DNA from: Leifsonia sp. 1010
Lineage (GTDB): Bacteria; Actinomycetota; Actinomycetes; Actinomycetales; Microbacteriaceae
Direction of reading: 5' to 3'
Length of the DNA stretch: 64,000 nucleotides
Assembly (NCBI RefSeq): GCF_031455295.1
Contig: NZ_JAVDSL010000002.1
Coordinates: 372,001 to 436,000 of the forward strand
In this document: in pieces, positions 53,220 through 60,772 of the stretch
Position numbering within the stretch: the stretch's first letter is position 1
Layout: every line of letters starts with the position of its first letter
The notes under the pieces: generated by a model
The model's input: only the letters and a program-made list of their open reading frames with translations
Database searches by the model: none
What the model was told of the DNA's origin: nothing
Position numbers and translations under genes: made by a program

Positions 53220-54180
53220 GGTGGTCCTCCGTTCCGGCGACCGTCGCATCGGCCATCCGCGCGACGTCGAGGACGGCGTCGGCAAACGCGCGCGGCGCCT
53301 CCTGCGCCAGGTTGTGCCCGACACCGCCGGTGATGAGCCGGTGCTCGTAGGGCCCGGTGAAGCGGTCACGGTAGGCGGCCGGATCGAGGTGGAAGGCGCC
53401 GTTCGCGTCGCCCTCCAGGGTGATCGCGGGGACCGGGATCACCGGACGGGCAGCGATGCGGGCCTCCACCTCGTCGAGACGGGGATCGCCGTCGGCGAGC
53501 CCCAGCCTCCACCGGTAGTTGTGGATGACGATGTCGACGTGATGGGGATTCGCGAATGCCGGTCTGCTGCGCTCGAAGGTGGCGTCGTCGAAGTCCCATC
53601 GCGGTGACGCCGTGCGCCAGATCAGCCGCGCGAACTCGTCACGGTACCGGTCGTAGCCGGCTCGGCCGCGCTCGGTCGCGAAGTAGAACTGGTACCACCA
53701 GGTCAGCTCGTCCACCGGGTGGAGCGGGTTCGCGTTGGCGGCCTGACCGGCGACGAGATAGCCGCTCGTCGTCACCTGACCGATCACGCGCTCCGGCCAC
53801 AGCGCGGCGAGGATGTTCGTCGTCCGGGCGCCCCAGTCGCAGCCGCCGACCAGCGCCCGCTCGATGCCCAGCGCGTCCAGCAGAGCGATCGCGTCGGCGG
53901 CGAGCGCGGCCGGCTGACCGCTCCGCAGGGCGCCGGGGTCGCGGAACGTCGTCGTGCCGTAGCCGCGGAGGAACGGCACAACGACGCGGAAGCCGGCGCC
54001 CGCGAGCGCGGGCACCACGCCATCGAAGCTGTGGATGTCGTACGGCCAGCCGTGCAGCAGGAGCACCGGTGGGCCGTCGGCCGGCCCCGTGTCGGTGTAT
54101 CCGACGTTCAGCTCGCCGGCGTCCACCTGCCGCACCGCGTCCATCCCGTCGGTTTCGGACATCCCATCGATCTCAGCCAT
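53209..54180 (-). CDS. Alpha/beta hydrolase, epoxide-hydrolase-like
   Basis: A 323-residue alpha/beta hydrolase. LLLHGWPYDIHSF is the oxyanion-hole HGxP region, GGCDWGARTT the nucleophile elbow with Asp as nucleophile, and GGVGHNLAQEAP carries the catalytic His. An Asp nucleophile with HGWP points to epoxide hydrolase or haloalkane dehalogenase types. Cap-domain tyrosines are present (WWYQFYF). ATG 54180 has GGGAG before it; earlier in-frame starts lack one. Second gene of a three-gene operon. Confidence 0.85.
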   Translation of the reverse strand: MAEIDGMSETDGMDAVRQVDAGELNVGYTDTGPADGPPVLLLHGWPYDIHSFDGVVPALAGAGFRVVVPFLRGYGTTTFRDPGALRSGQPAALAADAIALLDALGIERALVGGCDWGARTTNILAALWPERVIGQVTTSGYLVAGQAANANPLHPVDELTWWYQFYFATERGRAGYDRYRDEFARLIWRTASPRWDFDDATFERSRPAFANPHHVDIVIHNYRWRLGLADGDPRLDEVEARIAARPVIPVPAITLEGDANGAFHLDPAAYRDRFTGPYEHRLITGGVGHNLAQEAPRAFADAVLDVARMADATVAGTEDHRVG

Positions 54181-54224
54181 GCTCGCGCTCCCGTCGTCTG
54201 ATCCGATCCTGGCCCCGTCGCCGG

Positions 54225-55442
54225 TCAGCGGAGAGACCGGAATGTGGCGCGGAGCTCCTGCGAGAACAGCTCCGGCTGCTCCCACGCGGCGAAGTGGCCG
54301 CCGCGGTCCAGACGGTTGAAGTGGATGAGATTCGGGTACGCGGCGGTCGCCCAGCTCCGCGGTGCGGCGTAGATCTCATCCGGGAACACGCTGACGCCGA
54401 CCGGGAGGGTGACCTCCTTCGGCGCGAAGAACGCGAGCTTGCTCTCCCAGTAGAGCCGCGCGGACGAGACCGCGGTGTTCGTCAGCCAGTACAGCGTGAC
54501 GTTGTCGAGGATGTCGTCGCGCGTCAGTCCCTCCGAGCCGCCGGCGAAGACGCGGGCGATCAGGTCGTAGCTGCGGGCGTCGTGGTCGAGCATCCACGCG
54601 GCCAGCCCGACGGGGGAGTCGGCGATCCCGTACAGGGTCTGCGGGCGGTTGCCCATCTCCTGCGCGTAGGCGAGACCGTGGGCGTAGAAGAACGCGAGCT
54701 GGTCCCACGCTCCGCGCTCCTCGGGGTCGAGGTCGGCGGGCGGCTGCTCGTGCGCATCCAACGCCTCCTGGATCGCGGGCGGGATGGTCGCCGCCATGTT
54801 GGTGTGGATGCCGATGAGCCCGGGAGGGGCGAGCAGGGCCAGCTGCTCGGTGACGGCATTGCCCCAGTCGCCGCCCTGTGCGACGTAGCGGTCGTAGCCG
54901 AGCCGCCGCATCAGTTCCGCCCACGCCCGGGCGATGCGGATCGGGTCCCAGCCGGTCGCGTCGGGCTTGCCCGAGAAGCCGTGGCCGGGAAGCGACGGGA
55001 TGACCAGGTCGAAGGCGTCGGAGGCGTCGGCTCCGTCGGAGGTCGGGTCGGTGAGCGGGCCGATGATCTTCAGCTGCTCGATGACGGAGCCCGGCCAGCC
55101 GTGCGTGACGATCATCGGGAGGGCGTCCGGGTGCGGCGACCGGATGTGCAGGAAGTGGATGTCGAGGCCGTCGATCTCCGTCACGAACTGCGGGATCTCG
55201 GCCAGCCGAGCTTCGACCGCGCGCCAGTCGTGCTGGTCGGCCCAGTATTCGGCCAGGGCGTGCATGACGTCGAGCTGAACGCCCTGCGAGCTGTCGTCGA
55301 CCGTCTCGCGCTCGGGCCAGCGGGTCGCGCGGATCCTGCGCCGGAGGTCGTCGAGCTCCTCGTCGGTGGCGGTGTAGGTGAACGGGCGGATGTCCTCCGC
55401 GCTCGTGCTGTCGGCGTCCTGGCGGTGTTCGGCGATGGTCAT
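54225..55442 (-). CDS. Epoxide hydrolase with EHN domain
   Basis: A 405-residue enzyme. The N-terminal EHN domain (FTYTATDEELDDLRRRIRAT RWPERE) is followed by THGWPGSVIEQLKII, LPGHGFSGKP, the nucleophile motif QGGDWGNAVTEQLAL (Asp) and the final His in DRGGHFAAWEQPELF. Domain order and motifs match microsomal-type epoxide hydrolases, which open epoxides to diols. Ribosome site GAGGAG upstream of the ATG. First gene of the operon with a second epoxide-hydrolase-like enzyme and a thioredoxin-fold protein; a catabolic or detoxification role is inferred. Confidence 0.93.
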   Translation of the reverse strand: MTIAEHRQDADSTSAEDIRPFTYTATDEELDDLRRRIRATRWPERETVDDSSQGVQLDVMHALAEYWADQHDWRAVEARLAEIPQFVTEIDGLDIHFLHIRSPHPDALPMIVTHGWPGSVIEQLKIIGPLTDPTSDGADASDAFDLVIPSLPGHGFSGKPDATGWDPIRIARAWAELMRRLGYDRYVAQGGDWGNAVTEQLALLAPPGLIGIHTNMAATIPPAIQEALDAHEQPPADLDPEERGAWDQLAFFYAHGLAYAQEMGNRPQTLYGIADSPVGLAAWMLDHDARSYDLIARVFAGGSEGLTRDDILDNVTLYWLTNTAVSSARLYWESKLAFFAPKEVTLPVGVSVFPDEIYAAPRSWATAAYPNLIHFNRLDRGGHFAAWEQPELFSQELRATFRSLR

Positions 55443-55694
55443 GGCTGCTCCTCGGATGTTCGGTGGTCCCGGTCTCGGCGGTGCCCGCTGTCCCGGCGGT
55501 GTGCGCTGTATTCGGCGGTCGGGCGGCCGTCGCGAGTCGGTGGTGACGCCGGGCGGTCGCCGGCGGCATCGGGGAGAACCGTCAAGGGGGCGGGCGCACC
55601 GCGGCAGGGTGGCGGGAACCCCTCACCGCTCGCAGGCGTGTGAACGTCCTCATCCCGCGTGCGCGCCTCGCAGCGGGCGGAAAGGGATGGTCGC

Positions 55695-55700
55695 TAGGAT
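55695..55700 (+). promoter_or_regulatory. -10 box of the LCP gene; otherwise empty divergent gap
   Basis: TAGGAT lies 27 bp before the ATG at 55728. The 285-bp gap 55443-55727 between two divergent genes is very GC-rich; apart from this box and a run of GGCGG/GCGGT triplets (55480-55570) I see no element in it. Confidence 0.4.
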
Positions 55701-55727
55701 TTCCAGCAACGTCCGCCGAACCGAGGG

Positions 55728-57059
55728 ATGCCGATGACCGATCTGCCGCGACGGCATCAGCGCGCCCGGGGACCGGAGGGCGTCCGTCACGGTCGGCTGC
55801 CGCGGCGGCGCGCCGGGATCGCGGCGCTCAAACTCCTCGCGGGAGCAATCGTGGTCGCGTTCGTCAGCATCGGCTCGGTCGCCGGCTACGCCGTGTGGGA
55901 CGTCGCGCACTCGATCAAGACCGGCGTGCACCTTCAGGCGCTGCCGGGCCAGACGCCCATCCCGCAGGACATCCCGAACGTGGGAGCGATCCCGGGCGGC
56001 GTCAACCTGCTCCTCGCCGGCACCGACAGCCGCAGCGACCTGGGCGGAATCTACAACAGCGAGGACGAACAGGACGCCAGCAGCGGCGCGGGCAACAACG
56101 ACGTCACGATGCTGCTGCACATCGCCCAGGACCACAAGAGCATGATGGTCGTCAGCTTCCCGCGCGACCTGATGGTGGCCATCCCGGACTGCCCGGACCC
56201 GAACGGCGGGACGATCGACGGCAGCTCGTACGCGCAGTTCAATACGGCACTGTCCCGCGGCGGCCTCAACTGCGTGGTGGCGACGGTGTCGAAGATGACA
56301 GGGCTGAGCATCCCGTTCGCCGCGGTGATCAACTTCAACGGCGTCAGCGCCATGTCGGACGCGGTCGGCGGCGTCACCGTCTGCCTCGCCTCGCCCGTCA
56401 CCGACGACTACACCAACCCGCCGCTCGACCTCCCCGCCGGCGAGAACACGATCGTCGGGGATGTGGCGCTCTCGTTCCTGCGCAGCCGTCACGGCGTCGG
56501 CGACGGCAGCGACCTGGGCCGCATCTCCAACCAGCAGGTCTTCCTGTCGGCCCTCGCCCGCAAGGTCGTGGACGGCGGGGTGCTCTCGAACCCGGTGCAG
56601 CTCTATGCGCTGGCGAAGGCGGCCGTGAACAACATCACGCCGTCGGACACCCTGACGAACCCCACGACGCTGGTGCAGATCGCGCTGGCGCTCAAGGACA
56701 CGGGCCTGCAGAACATGGTGTTCGTGCAGTACCCGGCGGTGACTGACCCGGACAACCCGAACCGCGTGGTGCCGCAGGAGTCGGCGGCGGATGCGCTCAA
56801 CGAAGCCCTCGTCAACGATCAGCCGGTGAAGCTGACCGGCTCGACCGGCCGTGCCGCTGAGGACCCCACCGCGACCGCGTCGCCGGCGCCGGAACCGGGC
56901 GGGGAGCCGTCGCCCGCGGCGCCCGCCGCCCCGGCGACACCCGCCGCGCCCGCCACGCCCGGGACAACGGACCCGTCCGCCGGGGGAGCAGTCGAGCTGC
57001 CGTCGACCATCACCGGCCAGACGGCTGCGCAGCAGACCTGCACGAAGGGCAACAACTAG
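55728..57059 (+). CDS. LytR-CpsA-Psr (LCP) family cell-wall ligase
   Basis: A 443-residue protein. An Arg-rich cytoplasmic start and one membrane helix (ALKLLAGAIVVAFVSIGSVA) precede the extracellular LCP domain: GVNLLLAGTDSRSD, NNDVTMLLHIAQDHKSMMVV SFPRDLMV, the conserved Asp/Arg residues and FLRSRHGVGDGSDLGRISNQ. A Pro/Ala-rich tail (PAAPAAPATPAAPATPGTTD) follows and reaches the wall. LCP enzymes transfer polysaccharide from polyprenyl-phosphate to peptidoglycan. Cys pairs in the domain (PDC, LNC, VCLA) may form disulphides, which would fit the VKOR found elsewhere in this window. Confidence 0.93.
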   Translation: MPMTDLPRRHQRARGPEGVRHGRLPRRRAGIAALKLLAGAIVVAFVSIGSVAGYAVWDVAHSIKTGVHLQALPGQTPIPQDIPNVGAIPGGVNLLLAGTDSRSDLGGIYNSEDEQDASSGAGNNDVTMLLHIAQDHKSMMVVSFPRDLMVAIPDCPDPNGGTIDGSSYAQFNTALSRGGLNCVVATVSKMTGLSIPFAAVINFNGVSAMSDAVGGVTVCLASPVTDDYTNPPLDLPAGENTIVGDVALSFLRSRHGVGDGSDLGRISNQQVFLSALARKVVDGGVLSNPVQLYALAKAAVNNITPSDTLTNPTTLVQIALALKDTGLQNMVFVQYPAVTDPDNPNRVVPQESAADALNEALVNDQPVKLTGSTGRAAEDPTATASPAPEPGGEPSPAAPAAPATPAAPATPGTTDPSAGGAVELPSTITGQTAAQQTCTKGNN

Positions 57060-57070
57060 CCGGGTCTCGT

Positions 57071-57273
57071 GCGCGGAACGGAGGGGATCTGCGCTCCGCG
57101 GGCGCGCATCCACCTCCGTTCGTGGCGAAACGCCGGGGCGTCGGCCGGTATCTCCTCCGTTCGTCCCGCGCGCCGCCGCGTGACGAATAGGGAGGAATTC
57201 GGCGGGCCGGGACGGCGTGTCTGCGCGGAACGGAGGGGATGTGCCGGCGAGTGGCCGCATCCACCTCCGGTTC
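57071..57273. repeat. Cluster of three palindromes sharing CCTCCGTTC
   Basis: GCGCGGAACGGAGGGGA occurs at 57071-57087 and again at 57223-57239; each is answered downstream by an inverted CCACCTCCGTTC or close variant (57110-57121, 57261-57273). Between them, TCCTCCGTTCGTC (57153-57165) pairs with GACGAATAGGGAGGA (57182-57196). The gap 57060-57331 holds nothing else recognisable. The elements look like interspersed intergenic repeats; a role as terminators is possible. Confidence 0.7.
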
Positions 57274-57331
57274 TGGCGCGGGGCGATCGGGGGATGTTGC
57301 CTCGATCCGCGCGAGCACGTTGAATGAGTCC

Positions 57332-58729
57332 ATGACCAACGTGCGGATCGAGCGGATGTCGTCGCTCCAGCTGAGAGTGCTCGTCATCGCGATCCTCGCG
57401 AGCTTCGTCGCCTTCCTCGACGGCGCCGTGATCAACGTCGCCCTTCCGGCGATCTCGAAGGAGCTCGGCGGAGGGCTCCCGCTGCAGCAGTGGGTGGTCG
57501 ACGGCTACCTCGTGACGCTCGGCTCGCTCATCCTCATCGCCGGGTCGCTCTCCGACGTATTCGGGCGCAAACGCGTGCTCTATGCGGGGCTGATCGGCTT
57601 CGGCATCACGTCGCTGATGTGCGCGTTCGCGCCGACCGGGGTGTTCCTCGTGATCGCCCGGGCCCTGCAGGGCGTCGCCGGGGCGCTGCTCGTGCCGAGC
57701 TCGCTCGCGATCATCATCTCCCGCTTCGACGGCCCGGCCCAGGCGAAGGCGATCGGCCGCTGGACGGCGTGGACCGGCGTCGCGATGATCGCCGGGCCGG
57801 TGGTCGGCGGGATCTTCGTCGACACGCTGTCGTGGCGGTGGGTGTTCGTCATCAACGTGATCCCGATCGCGATCACGCTGATCCTCATGATGACCCTGAA
57901 GGGCGAGGACAAGGGGATGGGCGGCCGCGTCGACTACGCCGGTGCGATTCTCGGATCGGTGGGTCTCGCCGGGACCGTGTTCGCCCTGATCGAGCAGGGG
58001 ACGTACGGATGGGGGAATCCGCGCGTCTGGATCCCGCTCGTCCTCGGCATCCTCAGCCTGGTGGCGTTCTTCATCGTGGAGACGCGGGTGAAGCAGCCAA
58101 TGCTGCCGCTCGGCCTGTTCAGCGTCCATAACTTCTGGGTCGGCAACGTCTCCACGTTCTTCGTCTACGGCGCGCTGTCGTTCGGCCCGCTCATCGTCAC
58201 GCTGTACCTGCAGCAGGTGGCCGGGTTCTCGGCGATCGCGGCCGGGTTCGTGTTCATCCCGTCCACGCTGTGCATGCTCCTGCTCTCCGGGCTGTTCGGC
58301 GGGCTCGCCGGCCGTTACGGGCCACGGCTCTTCATGGCGGTCGGGCCGATGATCGCCTCCGCGGGCTTCCTCTGGCTGCTGATGATGGGGACGGACGTCG
58401 ACTACTGGACGACCCTGCTGCCCGCGGTCCTGCTGTTCGGAGTCGGCCTGTCGATCACGGTCGCGCCGCTGACGAGTGCGATCCTGGGCGCCATCCACCC
58501 GGAGCAGGCGGGCATCGCGTCGGCCGTGAACAACGCCGTGTCGCGTATCGCCGGGCTGCTCGCGGTCGCCGCCGCGGGCATGATCATCGGCGGCACGCTC
58601 GACACCGAAGGGCTCCACCGCGCCATGATCGCCGCCGCCGCGCTGCTGCTCGTCGGCGGCGTGGTGTCGGCGATCGGCATCCGCAACAAGGCGCCGGTCG
58701 CCGACAAGATTCAGACCGTGACCGACTGA
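57332..58729 (+). CDS. DHA2-type MFS exporter (EmrB/QacA)
   Basis: A 465-residue, 14-helix drug/H+ antiporter-type transporter. LASFVAFLDGAVINVALPAI is motif D1, GSLSDVFGRKRVLYAG motif A, and RALQGVAGALLVPSSLAIII motif B/C region; LDGAVINVALP is typical of the DHA2 group. The ATG at 57332 is the best fit before the first helix, but no good ribosome site is seen and ATG 57356 is possible. It converges with the prenyltransferase gene and overlaps it by 19 nt. Exported compound unknown. Confidence 0.9.
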   Translation: MTNVRIERMSSLQLRVLVIAILASFVAFLDGAVINVALPAISKELGGGLPLQQWVVDGYLVTLGSLILIAGSLSDVFGRKRVLYAGLIGFGITSLMCAFAPTGVFLVIARALQGVAGALLVPSSLAIIISRFDGPAQAKAIGRWTAWTGVAMIAGPVVGGIFVDTLSWRWVFVINVIPIAITLILMMTLKGEDKGMGGRVDYAGAILGSVGLAGTVFALIEQGTYGWGNPRVWIPLVLGILSLVAFFIVETRVKQPMLPLGLFSVHNFWVGNVSTFFVYGALSFGPLIVTLYLQQVAGFSAIAAGFVFIPSTLCMLLLSGLFGGLAGRYGPRLFMAVGPMIASAGFLWLLMMGTDVDYWTTLLPAVLLFGVGLSITVAPLTSAILGAIHPEQAGIASAVNNAVSRIAGLLAVAAAGMIIGGTLDTEGLHRAMIAAAALLLVGGVVSAIGIRNKAPVADKIQTVTD

Positions 58730-59544
58730 CCGGTCAGCGCGAGCATGGCGACGTCCACGATGGCGCACGTCATGATCAGCTGCATGAGGAGGCGCGTCGG
58801 GGTCCGCCGGAACAGCAGGACGATCCCCGTCACGGTCGCGGCGAGTCCGATGACCAGCCCCACGATGAGGAGCGGGCGCACCGGGAGGCCCGGGCCGAAC
58901 GTGATGAGCAGCGTCGCGATCGCGAGCGCCGCGAAGGCGAGCAGTCCGCTGAGCCGCGCGCCCAGCCGATGCGGGAGCCCGCTGATGCCGGTGCGCGCGT
59001 CGTCTTCGAGATCCGGGAGCACGTTGGTGACGTGCGCGGCGACGCCGAGCAGAGCGCCGGCGGCGAACACCCACCACTGCGGCAGTGCGGGCTGCTCCTG
59101 GCCCAGAGTGGCGATGGCGGGCAGAACGCCGAAGGCGACGGCGAACGGGACGAACGAGTAGACGGTCGCCTTGAGGCCCAGGTTGTACGCCCAGCCGCCG
59201 GCGATGGCGATCAGGTGCGCGACCAGCGCCCCCGGCCCGAGCGGGATCGTCAGCAGGATCGCCGCGGCCAGCGCGACGAACGCGGCGGCGCGCACGGTGG
59301 CGACCGACACATCTCCGCGTGCGGCCGGCTTGTCGCTGCGCTCCACCGCCCGGTCGCGGGCCGCATCCAGCCAGTCGTTGCACCAGCCGATCGAGAGCTG
59401 ACCGAAGAGCACGGCCAGCGCGAGGATCAGGAGCCGGCCGGGCGGATAGCCGAGGCCGACTCCGAGCAGTGTGGCGATGACGGTGACGACCACCGTCGGC
59501 CCCGGATGACTGGCGAGCAGGAGGGAGAGCACCTTCTTCGCCAT
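58711..59544 (-). CDS. UbiA-family prenyltransferase
   Basis: A 277-residue membrane enzyme with about eight helices. The first Asp-rich motif is NDWLDAARDR and the second DLEDDARTG, which bind Mg-prenyl diphosphate. SIGWCNDWLDAARD and AIAGGWAYNLGLKATVYSFV are UbiA-like. The aromatic or sugar acceptor is unknown; relatives make menaquinone or decaprenyl-phosphoribose. ATG 59544 begins MAKKVLSLL and is preferred to the long ORF, which would run back through the LacI gene. Confidence 0.88.
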   Translation of the reverse strand: MAKKVLSLLLASHPGPTVVVTVIATLLGVGLGYPPGRLLILALAVLFGQLSIGWCNDWLDAARDRAVERSDKPAARGDVSVATVRAAAFVALAAAILLTIPLGPGALVAHLIAIAGGWAYNLGLKATVYSFVPFAVAFGVLPAIATLGQEQPALPQWWVFAAGALLGVAAHVTNVLPDLEDDARTGISGLPHRLGARLSGLLAFAALAIATLLITFGPGLPVRPLLIVGLVIGLAATVTGIVLLFRRTPTRLLMQLIMTCAIVDVAMLALTGQSVTV

Positions 59545-59570
59545 GCCGTCATCGTATCCCGAGGCTGGGC

Positions 59571-59611
59571 TGCAAACTGCTTGCGTCGATCTGCAAAAGC
59601 TTGCGTACACT
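59571..59611 (+). promoter_or_regulatory. Twin operators and -10 box of the LacI-family gene
   Basis: TGCAAACTGCTTGCGT (59571-59586) and TGCAAAAGCTTGCGT (59592-59606) are near-identical imperfect palindromes 21 bp apart. TACACT (59606-59611) is followed by 6 nt and the ATG, so the mRNA is leaderless and the second site abuts the -10. Autorepression is expected. Confidence 0.65.
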
Positions 59612-59617
59612 GTGGCC

Positions 59618-60631
59618 ATGTCAAAACGACTCGCCGAAGTAGCGCGCAAGGTCGGTGTCAGCGAGGCCACCGTCAGCCGCGTCCTCAACGACAAGCCGGG
59701 GGTGTCCGACGCCACGCGGCAGGCGGTGCTGACCGCCCTCGACGTGCTCGGGTACGAGCGGCCGACCAAGCTGCGCGGGGAACGCGCGCGACTCGTCGGA
59801 CTCGTCCTCCCCGAGCTGCAGAACCCGATCTTCCCCGCCTTCGCCGAGATCATCGGGGGAGCGCTGGCTCAGAACGGCTACACCCCGGTGCTCTGCACGC
59901 AGACCGCCGGCGGCATCTCAGAGGCCGACTACGTCGAGCTCCTGCTGCAGCAGCAGGTCTCCGGCGTGGTCTTCGTCGGCGGCGCCTATGCCCAGCAGGA
60001 TGCGGACCACAGCCACTACGGCCGGCTGACCGACCTGCACCTCCCGACCGTGCTCGTGAACGCACCCGTCGACTCTCTGGGATTCGCCACGGTGTCGTGC
60101 GACGACACGGTCGCCACGACCCAGGCGCTGACGCACCTGCGGTCGCTCGGGCACGAGCGGATCGGGCTGCTGCTGGGGCCGCGCGACCACATCCCGTCGC
60201 AGCGCAAACTCGCGGCGGCCCGCCAGGTGACGGCGGAATGGGGCGACGAACTGGATGAGTCGCTCGTCGTGCACTCGCTGTACTCGCTCGAGGCGGGTCA
60301 GGCGGCGGCGACCCGGCTGCTCGCCGCCGGTGTCACGGCGATCGTGTGCGCGAGCGACCCGATGGCGCTCGGGGCGATCCGTGCCGCGCGGCGCGCCGGA
60401 CTGTCGGTGCCGCGCGACGTCTCCGTCGTCGGCTACGACGACTCGGCGCTGATGAACTGCACCGAGCCTCCCTTGACGACGATCCGGCAGCCGATCGAGC
60501 CGATGGGACGCACGATCATCGAGCTCCTGCTCCGTCAGATCTCGAGCGATTCGGCGATTCGCGACGAGCTGTTCTTCGAGCCGGAATTGGTGGTGCGCGG
60601 GTCCACCGGGCCCGCTCCGCACGCTGGCTGA
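59618..60631 (+). CDS. LacI-family transcription regulator
   Basis: A 337-residue repressor. The DNA-binding head is RLAEVARKVGVSEATVSRVL NDKPGVSD, with the hinge (ERPTKLRGERARLVGLVLPE), and the periplasmic-binding-type effector domain follows (GYDDSALMNCTEPPLTTIRQ). It probably senses an oligosaccharide and controls the alpha-glucosidase and ABC transporter to its right, whose promoter has related GCAAA/TTGCG sites. ATG 59618 has no ribosome site but a -10 at 6 nt. Confidence 0.94.
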   Translation: MSKRLAEVARKVGVSEATVSRVLNDKPGVSDATRQAVLTALDVLGYERPTKLRGERARLVGLVLPELQNPIFPAFAEIIGGALAQNGYTPVLCTQTAGGISEADYVELLLQQQVSGVVFVGGAYAQQDADHSHYGRLTDLHLPTVLVNAPVDSLGFATVSCDDTVATTQALTHLRSLGHERIGLLLGPRDHIPSQRKLAAARQVTAEWGDELDESLVVHSLYSLEAGQAAATRLLAAGVTAIVCASDPMALGAIRAARRAGLSVPRDVSVVGYDDSALMNCTEPPLTTIRQPIEPMGRTIIELLLRQISSDSAIRDELFFEPELVVRGSTGPAPHAG

Positions 60632-60643
60632 GGCCGCAAGCGC

Positions 60644-60711
60644 ACGCAAAAGTGCGCAAACCAATTACGTATTGTTGAGTTCTTGCGTCATTCTGTCGTT
60701 CTAGCTACATT
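60644..60711 (+). promoter_or_regulatory. Promoter and operator of the alpha-glucosidase operon
   Basis: TTGCGT (60683-60688), 17 bp, TACATT (60706-60711) is a good promoter. Upstream, ACGCAAAAGTGCGCAAA (60644-60660) carries GCAAA half-sites like those before the LacI gene, and the -35 itself (TTGCGT) repeats the operator's right half. Repression by LacI is likely. Confidence 0.6.
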
Positions 60712-60772
60712 TCGGTGAACGACGACGGCGCCGCGGTGTCCGTCGCGACGACAGACGACCGAAGGACTCAGC

